From assembly GCA_900073065.1 (NCBI GenBank), contig FJOG01000015.1, positions 1,461,860 to 1,525,859 of the forward strand: a stretch of 64,000 nucleotides of DNA, read 5' to 3'. Under the pieces are notes generated by a model, which saw only the letters and a program-made list of their open reading frames with translations, was not told the origin of the DNA and did not search any database. The translations under genes were made by a program, and so were the position numbers. Below are positions 1 to 10,461 of the stretch, piece after piece; the stretch's first letter is position 1; every line of letters begins with the position of its first letter. This stretch comes from Phialocephala subalpina (Eukaryota; Ascomycota; Leotiomycetes; Helotiales; Mollisiaceae).

Positions 1-2
1 AC

Positions 3-473
3 CATTACTGGGACTACGATGCGACCATCTTGAACCCAGGACGATGGGAACCTTTCAACGCCTCGATTTCCTCCCAACAATATACCTCGGGCATGCAACA
101 GAGGTGGCAAGGCATGTTTTACGTTGTGCTGTTCCTCGTGTTTATGACCAACGTCTTCTGCCTGGTCTACTTCATTGTCCGACATGGACTTGTGACGGAT
201 TTCACGGAGCCGTCGAATCTGTTTGCGTTGGCTGTGAACAGTCCTCCATCGCAACGCCTGGATGGAAGCTGTGGATCTGGGCCTGAAGGTCATCAATTGG
301 ATGTCGATTGGCATGTGTTGGCTGAGGATTCTTCTGGGCATTTCTTCATCCAGGAAGGACAACCGAATCAGCGGCAAGGTGATGAATATGAGTTGCGGAG
401 AAGAACACCGCAGAATCTGAAGAGTATCACGAGTTATAGCAAGTTGAGCGGGAAAAGTGGCTCGTTCTTATAG
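3..473 (+). CDS. 3' end of a fungal multi-pass membrane protein (partial)
   Basis: The frame is open from the left edge and stops at 471-473, so 156 codons of a C-terminus are visible; the start lies outside the window. One strong hydrophobic segment of about 23 residues (VVLFLVFMTNVFCLVYFIV) sits near residues 40-62 of the visible part. It is followed by a hydrophilic, Gly/Ser- and Arg-rich tail of about 90 residues that is probably cytosolic. The segment RHGLVTDFTEPSNLFALA after the helix resembles C-termini of uncharacterised large fungal membrane proteins I recall, but I cannot name the family. The next gene starts 290 bp downstream on the same strand and has its own promoter space. The reading frame and membrane segment are seen directly; the family assignment is inference. 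Confidence 0.7.
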   Translation, partial: HYWDYDATILNPGRWEPFNASISSQQYTSGMQQRWQGMFYVVLFLVFMTNVFCLVYFIVRHGLVTDFTEPSNLFALAVNSPPSQRLDGSCGSGPEGHQLDVDWHVLAEDSSGHFFIQEGQPNQRQGDEYELRRRTPQNLKSITSYSKLSGKSGSFL

Positions 474-763
474 ATAGATAATGTATATTGTGTATTTGAG
501 GGTATGTTCTTCTCTTGCAAGTGATGCGTGGGGGTCCCGAGGTGGAGCCGCGGTGGAGCAAAAAGAGTGAAAGGGGCGGAAAGAAGTGGAGCAAGCTGAT
601 CATCCCACTCTTTTCCGCCTCAACACTATCCCACTCGGGACTGACAAAGCGAATTTTCTATTACCGTATGTTGACTCCGAACTCCGTACTTACTTGTATT
701 TTGACTCCTTGATGGTTCACAGAGGATTCTTCATCTTTCACCTCTTCATGAGTCTCACACACA

Positions 764-2598
764 ATGGCATCAATAGCTGAGAACGACGGAGCACTCTCAA
801 ATCTTGAGATGGATTCTTCACCGCCACCTACAAACGAACTTCCCAATTCGATAGGAAGTCGACCGGAATGCTTCTCATCCACACTGCAAGAATGTCTCTT
901 CGTCCTAACAGCAACGATGTCTATTGGGATGAGTTCATTCCTCGCCGGGATCTGTACTGTGATCACAGCTCCGATAGGGAGGACTCTCAATATGACCAGT
1001 GCTCAAATCACATGGATCAACGCCTCATCAGCGTAAGTACCCAACACCAAGGACAGGACATGACACTGATTAGTATAGCTTAACGTCAGGAACATTCCTC
1101 CTCTTCTTCGCCAAAGTAGCTGATACATTCGGCCGCCGCTCTTTGTTGATATTCGGCATGGCCGCCTTCTCAATCTCCTCCCTCATCGCCGGCTTCGCCA
1201 CAAACGCATTGTACCTCGACGTCTTCGCCGGCCTCCTCGGTCTCTGGTCCGCTGCCTCCGTGCCCCCAGCAATCGGCATCCTAGGAGCAGCCTACCACGT
1301 CCCTTCCAAACGCAAGAACTGGGCATTTGCTTGTTTCAGTGCAGGTAATCCGGTAGGTTTCGTGATGGGTACGATCTTTTCGGGGATAGCGGCGCATATC
1401 TTTAATTGGAGAGCGAGTTTTTATCTCTTGGCTATTATTTATGTCTTCTTTTTTGGGGCGGCGTGTTGGACGGTTCCGAGGACGCAGCAGGTTACCGAGA
1501 GGTTTACGGTGGGGACGCTGAAGAGGTTTGATCTTTTGGGGATTCTGTTGAGTATGGCGGGGATCGCGTTGTTTTGTTCGAGTTTGACGTGAGTGCTGCT
1601 GTTCCGTGGGAGATTCTGAAATTGACGGATATTAGGATTGCCGGAGGTGCTCCACATGGATGGAAAACGAGCTATGTCCTGGTGCTACTCTTGCTTGGAA
1701 TCGCTTTGATAGCGGGGTTCATTGGCTGGGAAGGGCTTTGCAAATATCCGTTGATGCCACTGGCGACATGGAGAGACCGAAACTTCTCGCTTGTAAGTTG
1801 TCAACGTGCCTGATCAAAACCGTGCTGCGACTCACCTTCAACTAGATCAACATCATCGTCCTCCTCGGTTTCATGTCTTTCAGCACGAGTGCATTCTGGT
1901 TGTCTCTGTACATGCAAGATGTTCTCCGATTCTCCGCACTTCAAGTAGCGATTCATCTTCTCCCTCAAGCCATCGGAGGCATTCTTGTCAACATCGTAGC
2001 AGGACTGGTGCTTCACAGAGTCGACAACAAACTTCTTACCGGCATCGGGGCCCTTTCATATCTCGGCTCTGTGCTGCTCCTCGCAAACATCAAAGAAGGA
2101 AGCTCATACTGGGCATTCATCTTCCCCTCCCTCATCCTCTCAGTCATAGGCGCAGACCTCCAATTCAACGTCGCTAACGTAAGTCCCCTCCCCTTCCCCC
2201 TCCCCATCCCCTCACTAAACTCTTCACAGATGTACGTAATGTCCTCCCTGCCCCCACACCAACAATCCCTCGCCGGCGGGATCTTCAACACAGTAACCAA
2301 AATCTGCTCCGCCATCGGCCTCGGCATCTCGGCCTCAATCTATAACGCGGAATCGACAGGAACGGAAGCGCTACAGACGACGATCAGACCGTATAAGATG
2401 GTCTTTTGGTTCTGTGTTGCGAGTGCGGGGTTGAGTTTGGCGTTTGTGCCGTTTTTGACGATTGGGACGCAGGGGCAGAGTAAGGGGACGAGTTTGGTGA
2501 GTCTGGAGAAGGAGAAGAAGGGGGTTGAGGGGGAGGAGAAAGTAGGTGCTGGGGTTGATGTTGGGGCGGTGGAGAAGGAGACGAAAGCGATAAGCTGA
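764..2598 (+). CDS. MFS multidrug transporter, DHA2-type (14-TM drug:H+ antiporter)
   Basis: Five exons (764-1032, 1079-1588, 1636-1792, 1846-2178, 2230-2598) give 545 residues, normal for the DHA2 branch of the major facilitator superfamily. The cytosolic N-terminus runs to about residue 40. Helices follow, with loop 2-3 motif A visible as AKVADTFGRRSLLIFG and a motif C-like GNPVGFVMG in the fifth helix region. The C-terminal tail is highly charged (Lys/Glu-rich). Such proteins export toxic compounds or secondary metabolites across the plasma membrane in exchange for protons. All introns are GT-AG and 46-53 nt. The fourth intron (51 nt) is a multiple of three and contains no stop, so retention would simply add 17 residues. 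The ATG at 764 is the first in frame and gives a typical short hydrophilic leader. Nearby genes give no clue to the substrate. Confidence 0.9.
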
Positions 2599-3196
2599 CA
2601 GGAGAGATATTGGCAGGAAATGTTCGTAAATACTTGCTGCGCACATACGGAGAGTGCAACTGGATGATAGATTGTACTTTGTCGATAGGGCAAAATTGAT
2701 GTACGATTCATGCTGAAGATTCTAGCTTGGGGGACAGAAGGCTTCGATGTGCTTCTGAAGTCTGAAGATTCCGAACAACGAGCAAGTCTGTCTCGAACAG
2801 CACCGCGACTTTAATATCTCTGCAGTGCTAGGGCATTCTCAAAGCGAAATGGGCATATCGACCAGTGAATCCTCAGAAAAAAATGAGCAAGGAGGCCGAG
2901 AAAGTCCGGAGAGATCTGGGCGCAAACAAGAAAAAGGGAAAATTCAGGAGTATTTAAAGCACGAAATCGACTGGATCAAGGGGATCTTGTTTCATGAGTT
3001 ATATGATTTATAAATATGGTCTAATGTCTGATTGCTGATCAACCCTAGAAGCAGTGTATCTATGCCGTGAGACTCCAAATGCCAAACTCCAAGATCTCAT
3101 GCGATCCCAAAATGCGAAGCAACCAATACCGTGCAGAGCCATGTTTTTTTTAACTCCATTCCCGCTGATGCAATAAATGAAAACATGAAAATGAAA
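2599..3196. other. Intergenic region between convergent genes
   Basis: About 600 bp lie between the stop of the MFS gene and the stop of the minus-strand peptidase gene, so both 3' UTRs fall here. A 62-codon open stretch at 2825-3013 has no visible domain and looks fortuitous. I see no RNA gene or repeat. Confidence 0.5.
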
Positions 3197-4992
3197 CTAA
3201 GCTTGGTAAGCTCTGGCGACCTTGGTCGGGTTCTGTCGTGCGTAGACAGAGTTATATGTCTCAGTCTCGCAATCAACAGTGGTTGTCTCCGAAACCCAGC
3301 TCGTCACCGTCGTGCTGCGAGGTGCAGTGGTGGTAGTCCAGGACTTCGTGCTCGTGGTGATAGGAGCAGGCGTTGTAGTCTTGGACGTCGAGCTCGTTGT
3401 CGACGTTGGCTTCGAGGATGTGGAAGTGGCGGAGTGGTTTTTCGTGGTGGTGTTGCTTCCTTTCGTGTAGTACTCCTCAATCCAAGAGACCATCTGAGCA
3501 AGCTCCTGCTTTCGAAGATCCAAGATCGCGGGAGTGACGTTGTTCATGTACAAATCCTGAACATGGATTCCATCAGGGACAATGAAGACTGGAATCTCAG
3601 GCGTGCTGGCAAGTGGTCCTCCGGGTCTGAAAGCAGAAGACACACCAGCGCTGCGCCAAGGATCAAATTCCCCATTCGAGAACATCAATCGCTGCGTATT
3701 CTTGACACCCCATCCCTCGTAATCATCGTTGTGCTTCTCCTCCGTAAGACCAAACTGAACACCGGGAAAGAAGAAGTTGCATTCCTGCTGCCAGTAATCG
3801 GCTGTCACGAATCGAGAAACGAGCGTGGTTTGGTTCGCTGGTGCTCCGGTTTGCCACCACCCGAAGGCTTCGTTACAGAGCATCCATTGCCATTGTCGGC
3901 CCGCGCCACCTTTGGGGTCGAGAATGGTGGTTGTGTATTCGGAGTTGTCTTTGTTGTAGGAGTCGTAGCAGTCAGTTGCGGAGCAGCCGGAACTGCTGTT
4001 GATGTATGATGCGTAGTTTTCGAGAGCGACAGTGAGTCCGACTCCGTCTGGTCCTGGGAGCTTAGCGCCAGCTGTGACGCCCTCAAGATAATCGCAGAAG
4101 GGGAGGAAGTCAGCGATCGATGATTGCCAGAGATCGAGTGGGCCGACGAGGGTTCTGGCGAAGTCGGAATCGTGCTCAACTGTTCCGAGACCGAATTTCT
4201 GCTTCAGGGCTAGTTTGTCTGAGCTGCTACCGGTGGTTAAGACACCGTCGACGTACTCAATGACAGTCGAGATGTCCTTGCTGCAGTTCTTAGGCATACC
4301 CTGGCCGATGGGGTAGAAGTATCCCCAGTAATCCTCGATGGCTTCAACTGGTGCACTGCTGGCATGGTACGCCCAGAAAGTTCCTGGAGCAGAGGTCGCA
4401 GTCCAAGCAGAGAGCGCTCCCGAATATGATCCACCAACAAGAACCCATGGTGCCTTGTCTGCATTGCTTCCTCCCGTCGTGTCGAAGGGGAGCTTGGCGT
4501 TCTTTGCGAAGTAGTTCATGTCAGCGACGGCTTGTTTGACGGTGTGGTATGTAAGATTTGCTGAAGTGAGATCGGTGAAAGGCGATGAGTTTCCCCAGTA
4601 GCGATGTTCAATCACAATGCCAGCGCCGCCGACAGCTTCGGCGTATTGCCCTGTGAGAGTTGCGGTCCCGAGATAGCCGGTGAAGTCATCTGCTGCTTCT
4701 TCGCCGGGATTGAAGACGATGACCTATCGATGTTAGAACATTCGCGTATCGAGGTGAAGATACATACAGGTGATCCTGTTCCATTCCAGTACTGGGTGCT
4801 GTACCAATATCGTTGCTTGAAAGTCCCTAGCGATGGATTGGAGTGATCGATGAGTTGATCGAAAGTCGCAGCTTGGACGGAACTTGTTGAATCTGCACTT
4901 GCTGGGACAGATGGATTACGTGGGTGTGATGGTGCAAATTTGCAGGAAACGACAGAAGCCAAGCAGGCTACAGCAAAAGAAACGGCCTTCAT
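3197..4992 (-). CDS. Secreted serine peptidase, family S28
   Basis: Two exons on the minus strand (4768-4992 and 3197-4723, separated by a 44-nt GTATGT...TAG intron) encode 583 residues. The N-terminus MKAVSFAVACLASVVSC is a clear signal peptide. The S28 (prolyl carboxypeptidase / dipeptidyl-peptidase II-like) fold is shown by the nucleophile motif GGSYSG (Ser about 174), NGEFDPWR (Asp about 428) and DGIHVQDL (His about 462). These are in family order and spacing and form the catalytic triad. Several NxS/T sites fit a secreted glycoprotein. After the catalytic domain comes a Ser/Thr/Lys-rich linker of about 80 residues and a short hydrophobic end. Fungal members are acid peptidases acting near proline. 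The ATG at 4992 was chosen because an upstream in-frame extension would bury the signal peptide. The triad is seen; substrate preference is inferred from the family. Confidence 0.93.
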
Positions 4993-6089
4993 GATGACTG
5001 ATGGTGGGGTATCAATAGGAAAGTACAAACGAGATGTTGCGAATGGTGAGAATTGAGGTCGAGCATGATGCTTTTAAACATTATCTTGCTGACTATGTTT
5101 AGATGACCGGCGTTCATACACATGCAGCTTGAAGCTCGGGCTATTGTCATGGCTGGCGGAAAGGAGCTGTCATTGGACCTGGAGATCTTTCAGCAAACGC
5201 CGCATTTCCACAAGGCTGAGGCTGTGGGGTCTGACGGCACAGCTTCCACGGCCTGTAGCCTGCCCAGAGGGCCAATTCAAATTAAGCAGTAGTCAAGAAA
5301 ATAAGCTTATTTGGCAAAGGGACTGCGAAAAAGCCTTCTTGGCATTTCCCTGCCACGATGTTGTTTGCTGGCGGCGGGCTGTGCCTCGCTTGTGGCGCAA
5401 ATCCTTGGGCGGGAGTGACCCGACACCAGCGCAAACCTAGAACCTGACATAAATCCGTCAGCCTCATCACTGGAACTAATGTTCGTCCGAAAATAAACTT
5501 GAGGCTTCAGGCTTCGATGAGAGAGATTCTTGGTTGGGAGGATGAACAAACCTTTGCTTCCTTCCGCAGGAGGCACAGTTCCCGTAATGTCAATACGCCG
5601 AGATGAGAAGAGCACTTTGCTCCGAGGAAGGAGGATTCAAGGCGAAATTGAAGAGTCGCTGTCGCTCAGGAGATGCTGGCTGGCTCGATCTCCTTCCACG
5701 CAAAGAAAACGCTTGCAATGCCTAGCATGACCGACGGAAGTTCACAACTCTTTCCAAGATATGATTCCCAATCATCCCAACTAGATTGTAGAAGCCTTCA
5801 AGCCCAAGATCTTGTGTCATTGGCATCTCGCGATGACAGAAGCCTGCCGTTGAACTGTGAAGCAGGAAAAGACTATCAAGAATCCAGATTCACGTGATGA
5901 GTGACTGTATGCAAAAGTGACACGATCTATTACCTCCTTGAGCAGTGGAAACTGTTCGTGATGATTTTTGCTATCACTAGGTGTAAATTCTCACCGTCAG
6001 GATCGACGAGCAAGAAGTAATGGACAACCCTTCCTCCGAACAACCACACGTGACAGAACCAAGCACTTCTGGTAGAATTATGCCATTGT
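4993..6089. other. Intergenic region upstream of the S28 peptidase
   Basis: About 1.1 kb of balanced composition. Open stretches of 60-100 codons occur on both strands around 5129-5897 but none shows a domain, signal peptide or splice pattern, so I treat them as non-coding. The part next to 4992 must hold the peptidase promoter. The sequence TTGT at 6086-6089 abuts the putative mobile unit that follows. Confidence 0.4.
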
Positions 6090-6290
6090 AGGGGCGTGGC
6101 GCCCTTCCTAGCCCGAAACCCAAAGTGCTTGGAAAATTCTGAAAATTTCTAAGATTATAATTATTCTTTTATACACTACAATCGCTAATAAAATCGGCTT
6201 CCCCCTCAAACTCACTACGAAAGTTTTAGCCCTGCTCGCTAGACAGGGATACCTACAAGCACCTTACCAGAAGAGGCGAGACGCCACATA
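6090..6290 (+). repeat. Left inverted repeat of the NLR-containing unit
   Basis: It starts with AGGGGCGT at 6090. The best-conserved part, 6183-6275, runs from CGCTAATAAAATCGGC to CAAGCACCTTAC and pairs with the complement of 10063-10155. The outer 90 bp resemble the other end only loosely (the first eight bases and scattered AT-rich matches). The differences between arms are mostly transitions, as expected if both copies were hit by RIP. Confidence 0.65.
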
Positions 6291-6616
6291 AGGTCCTTGG
6301 CGAGCGACAGGTAGTTTTCACGATATAATACCATTTGAGCTATTCTATACCCGCACGCGCTCTTGCCATTCTCTTGGCTATATATTTGATATATGTTAAC
6401 TGATAAGCACACTAAGATAAGTATAATTACTATCTAATAGGTTATCAGAAGTAGGTGGCTAAAAGAGTAAAAGTGAAGCGTCTAGAATCTTCTAGCCTAA
6501 CTTATCCGGGATCTTGGAAATCACCTAACTAATATATAAAGTTCACCTCCCCTAAGCCCCTCTTTATCAAAGTTATAAAAATATATATAAAATAAAGTAA
6601 ATGATCAATTGATATA
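6291..6616. other. AT-rich spacer 3' of the NLR gene
   Basis: This AT-rich stretch lies between the left inverted repeat and the stop codon of the NACHT-ankyrin gene. It probably contains the transcript 3' end. The switch from GC-rich ankyrin coding sequence to AT-rich DNA at about 6620 is abrupt. I see no other feature. Confidence 0.4.
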
Positions 6617-7322
6617 TTAACGCAGTAGCTTGATGACGGCCTCGTGCCCGTTCCGAGCAGCTATCGATAGCGGCGTCTGACCCCACTCATCCTTCGAGTC
6701 GACCTCGACCTGGCCAGTCTCGAGCAGCAGCTTGACGACGGCCTCGTGCCCGTTCTCAGCAGCTATCGATAGCGGCGTCTGACTATCCTTATCCTTCGAG
6801 TCGACCTCGACCTGGCCAGTCTCGAGCAGCAGCTTGACGACGGCCTCATGCCCGTTCTCAGCAGCTATCAATAGCGGCGTCTGATCCCACTCATCCTTCG
6901 AGTCGACCTCGACCTGGCCAGTCTCGAGCAGCAGTTTGACGACGGCCTCGTGCCCGTTCTCAGCAGCTATCGATAGCGGCGTCCGACTATCCTTATCCTT
7001 CGAGTCGACCTCGACTTGGCTAGTCTCGAGCAGCAGCTTGACGATGGCCTCATGCCCGTTCTCAGCGGCTATCCATAGCGGCGTCCGACCCCCCATATCC
7101 TTCAGGTCGACCTCGACCTGGCTAGTCTCGAGCAGCAGTTTGACGACGGCCTCGTGCCCGTTCTCAGCAGCTATCCGTAGCGGCGTTTGACCCCACTCAT
7201 CCTTCGAGTCGACCTCGACCTGGCCAGTCTCGACCAGCAGCTCGACGACGGCCTCATGCCCGTTCTCAGCAGCTATCCACAGCGGCGTCTGACCCCACTC
7301 ATCCTTCGAGTCGACCTCGATC
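6617..7322 (-). repeat. Seven near-identical 102-bp ankyrin-coding repeats
   Basis: The repeat unit encodes 34 residues beginning EVDSKD, then a variable patch, then TPL-x-IAAENGHEAVVKLLLET. Variation is concentrated at repeat positions 7-10 (EWGQ, MGGR, KDSR, EWDQ, KDSQ) and 14 (W, R, S, L), which lie on the exposed ankyrin hairpin. Repeats 4/6 share KDS and 5/7 share EW, suggesting duplication of a two-repeat block. High identity with clustered differences is typical of fungal NLR repeats evolving by recombination under diversifying selection. Confidence 0.9.
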
Positions 7323-9533
7323 AAAGACTCTTTACAGTCGACCGTTAATAGCATTCTTGACAACAAAACCAGCCCGAACCTCGCTGAAAGATGAAGCCCT
7401 GTGGTAGCTTGCGGAAATCTTTGGCTATATCCTTGGTACTTGTAATCTCCCATCGATATAATCTGGGTGCTACATAATACCAAGGCATCATCTTGAAGGA
7501 ATGCGAGCGCTAGCTCAGATACCGTCGCTTCTACCGGACGTACATGCTCCGCCCAATGCCGTGCTGCGTAATCTAGAAAGATACTCTTCCCTACTCTCTC
7601 CTCAAAATCTTCGTCGCTACGGCAGCTGCCAGATCGAAACGTATCAAATGCTAGGTAGGTTAAACAGATCGACGCTATCTCTTCCAGAGCGCCAGGATTC
7701 CACTCCAAGCGGATGCTCTCAAAGTATTCCTGCGTTGTGTAGTGCACAAGGCGGATGACGTTGCTCTCCTCGTCAACCGTTACAAGGCCGGCGCATACAG
7801 AGATAATGTCTTCCACGTCGTAAAAGTTGTCATCGTTTAGGGCTCTATCGCCTGGCACGATAGCTAGCGCGTGGCAGAGCTCTTGTGTGATAAGTGGTCT
7901 CTGTGCATAAGATATCCAGGAAATAGTGCGTCTGGCAAGTGATCGGTCCTCAGCCAACTGCCCATCTATTCTCTCGATCGCGTCGCTATAAGCCTTGTCA
8001 AGTGTAGCTGTCCCATTGGATAGCTTCTCCAGTGTGGATAGCACTTTCTGCTTTGTTCTTTTGTCTAGAAACGAGTCGACGTAGAGGCGCGCAAGGAGGA
8101 ACCTAACAGTATTGTAAGCTAGGTACCTTAATGCAAACATGCAAGAAGCAACCTACATGCCATCAATAGCTTTAACAATCTTACTCTGTACCGCCCTCGT
8201 TAGCTCATCGTCGCGTCTAATGCATCTCGGTAGACGTGGTATCTGGCCTGCCACAAATCGCTTCACGTCCTCTTCACTAGCTCGGACTTCCAGCACGGGA
8301 TCCGAACGGAATTTCTCCGTTATTTCGGGGATGAGGCGGGAAGTGAACAGAAGCCATACGTTTGTCCCCATCTGGAGTTCGCGAAGTTTTTCGATAAGTT
8401 GACTTCGAGTACTATCTTGATCCGTGCATTCGTCAAGCGCATCCATAACAATATATACTCTAGCGTGGTTCGAGCAGACAGTCAATAAAGCAGTAAATAT
8501 TTCGTCTAGGGATGGCCTGCTTTTTTGCTTCGAGTGGTGATCATAGAGACGCGTTACCGGGATTGCAATGTCTGCCCGGCTCTGCACTAGCTGCTTCAAG
8601 AGAGCGCTCAGAAGACTATATAAGTTCTGATCAACTTGGGACTTGTAGTTGCAGAACACGTATGCCAACCCAACGTCTGCTTGTGCCAATGTGCCGAGAT
8701 GGTTAATAGCAATAGCCGCCATCATCGTCTTACCAGCTCCAGGTATTCCAGGACAGAATAATGTTTTATGAGCTCCCTGCAGCCACCCCTTAAACTCTGG
8801 AGAGTCTAGAAGCCATTGTCCGGTGCCTTCCTGCCTGCGACAGATGATATCATGTTGTTGGGCTGGGAAGTCTGTAGGCGATAACCAGTCTAGGATAACC
8901 TGAAGCTGCTGGAGCTGCTGGCCGGCCCATTGCAGGTGTTGTGTATCTCGAATGGTAAGAACGTCGGTTTGTAAATTCGGTAGAGCATCGCGTAAAAAAG
9001 TGGTGTCAGCTTTGATTGCCTGGTCTGCATTTTGGAGGATCTGTAAGTGTGCTTTGATCGCTTCGGATAGTTTGCTTGATCATGTTAGCGATCCAGAATT
9101 AATATTCTTAGGGAAGGACTCACAAGTGATCCATCTCGAGCGCGATGTTCACGAGGCTTTTCAGCCGCTCTATTCTTGCCAGGATGCTTATAACTTCTTC
9201 CTTTCTGAACTTCCATAACAGTCGCCTCTTAACCTTCTGTACGCCATCTTGAATCTCCACCTGTGACAGCAACTGCTCGAGGGCCTGTTTGTACTGGTCA
9301 AGAGGTCCATTTTCAATATTTAGAGCCCGAACCGCTGTGAACCAAGGATGGTCAGCCTGTCCCTGTTCGAGGCGATAACGAAGATTTATCAGGAGGTTTT
9401 GGATGTTAGATGCCTCGATCGTGCATTGCTGGCATTCTTTCGGAGCGTCCTTGACGTTGTTCAGATATCCGATCACTTCGCCTGTCAGCTGGAGCACGGC
9501 GATGATGCTAGCAGCAGCGCTAAGCCCGTCCAT
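6617..9533 (-). CDS. STAND NTPase (NLR-like): Helo-like N-terminus, NACHT, ankyrin repeats
   Basis: Three exons on the minus strand (9124-9533, 8157-9074, 6617-8102) encode 937 residues. Residues 1-135 begin MDGLSAAASIIAVLQLTGEV, typical of the Helo-like/PF17111 N-terminal domains of fungal STAND proteins, which act in cell-death signalling. The NACHT module has a Walker A motif GIPGAGKT and Walker B YIVMDALDEC, then the winged-helix junction GMFLLARLYVDS, which is restored only by removing the 54-nt intron 8103-8156. The C-terminus carries seven near-identical 34-residue ankyrin repeats ending abruptly in KLLR-stop, inside the seventh repeat. Such proteins bind ligands through the repeats, oligomerise via NACHT and trigger the N-terminal effector; they act in heterokaryon incompatibility and innate-type defence. 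The gene looks intact. The start at 9533 matches family starts. The ligand is unknown. Confidence 0.9.
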
Positions 9534-10062
9534 ATTGCAAAAAGGCCAGATGCGAGGTAATATGAATACCGCATTTCAACGAGTGATGTTGTTTGAGCAT
9601 GGCGTGTCCGCATCGTCGCAGTCCTTTGTCAAGGCATAGGAGCTGCAAAGCACTCAGCCTCTCCCATCTTTGGACCATCGTGTGCGTCTTCAATTGGCTA
9701 GCTAAATGCACGTGCCAGTGCTTGAATCTGATAGAAGCGCTTACTGCCACCTAGGCCACTCAGCCGCCCACTTATACCCTTGTCGGAACTCCAAAAATTT
9801 GGGATTTTTTCAAAGTGCTCGAAAAATTCTAGAAACTTCTAGGACTACTATATTGAGGTCGGTGATCACGAATATCCACTCAATTCTATGATTTCATGTC
9901 GTTAATGTCGTGAAATCACGGTTTGAGCGGTTGAGTAATAGGTGACTAGTGAACCTTTCTTTACGCTGCTACGGACGTTCAGCCCAGCCGCTGCGCTCAG
10001 CCTCATCTTGCGCCACGTTCGAATGTATAATTGAGTTGTACATTCCAGTGGACCCGCGCCTA
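9534..10062. other. Upstream region of the NLR gene
   Basis: It contains the promoter side of the NACHT-ankyrin gene. At 9811-9851 lies a copy, in direct orientation, of 6121-6161 (CAAAGTGCT followed by an AT-rich tail); differences are mostly transitions. Near 9890 there is a palindrome TGATTTCA-14 nt-TGAAATCA. No gene is visible. Confidence 0.45.
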
Positions 10063-10256
10063 GCCTATTTTAGTAAGGCGCTTGTGGGTATCCCTGTCTA
10101 TCGAGCGGGGCTAGAACTTTCAAAGTGAGTTTGAGGGAAGCCGATTTCGTTAGCGACTACTTCGTATATGGCAGTTTATAAATAATGGCATTATAAGCTA
10201 GCGTATATAGTAATTTCAATTTGTCACATTGAAGTCTAGCCCTCACCGACGCCCCT
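10063..10256 (-). repeat. Right inverted repeat of the NLR-containing unit
   Basis: Complementary to the left repeat, best over 10063-10155. It ends in ACGCCCCT at 10256 and is followed by TTGT. Between the two conserved parts lies about 95 bp of AT-rich sequence that aligns poorly with the left arm. Confidence 0.6.
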
Positions 10257-10461
10257 TTGTTAGGCAGCAGTCAAAAAATCTACGCCCAGCCTGAAACACA
10301 ATTTACAGACCAGACACCACCATACTTTCCTTGCAAACGGATCTATTAGCTGCAATGATCGTGAGGGTGCTGTTTCCGCACACGTACTCGTTCGCGACTC
10401 GGCATCTAAATTACCATCTTTTGGCTCCCCTACATGCGCTTTTGTGTGATTAGGATGTAAT

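Larger units (their letters stand above)
6090..10256. mobile_element. Candidate NLR-carrying mobile unit bounded by inverted repeats
   Basis: The left end reads AGGGGCGT (6090-6097) and the right end is its complement ACGCCCCT (10249-10256); both are flanked directly by TTGT (6086-6089 and 10257-10260), a possible 4-bp target duplication. Further in, 6183-6275 and 10063-10155 are a clear inverted pair of about 90 bp, by eye about 80-85% identical, with most differences C/T or G/A. A shorter direct copy of 6121-6161 recurs at 9811-9851, so the ends may be composite. The only gene inside is the NACHT-ankyrin gene at 6617-9533; no transposase is visible, so the unit would be non-autonomous. The repeats are seen directly; mobility is inference, and the TSD could be chance. 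Confidence 0.45.

Noticed and set aside
2179..2229. Treating the fourth MFS intron as coding sequence
   Set aside because: It is in frame without a stop, but it has a GTAAGT donor, a CTAA branch-like site and a CAG acceptor, and it would insert a Pro-rich stretch into a helix region.
5129..5897. Several 60-100 codon open stretches on both strands
   Set aside because: No signal peptide, domain, splice continuity or protein-like composition. They are expected by chance in this GC range.
6936..7190. Plus-strand repeated ORF over the ankyrin array
   Set aside because: It is the antisense reading of the 102-bp ankyrin repeats; its repeats only mirror the coding repeats.
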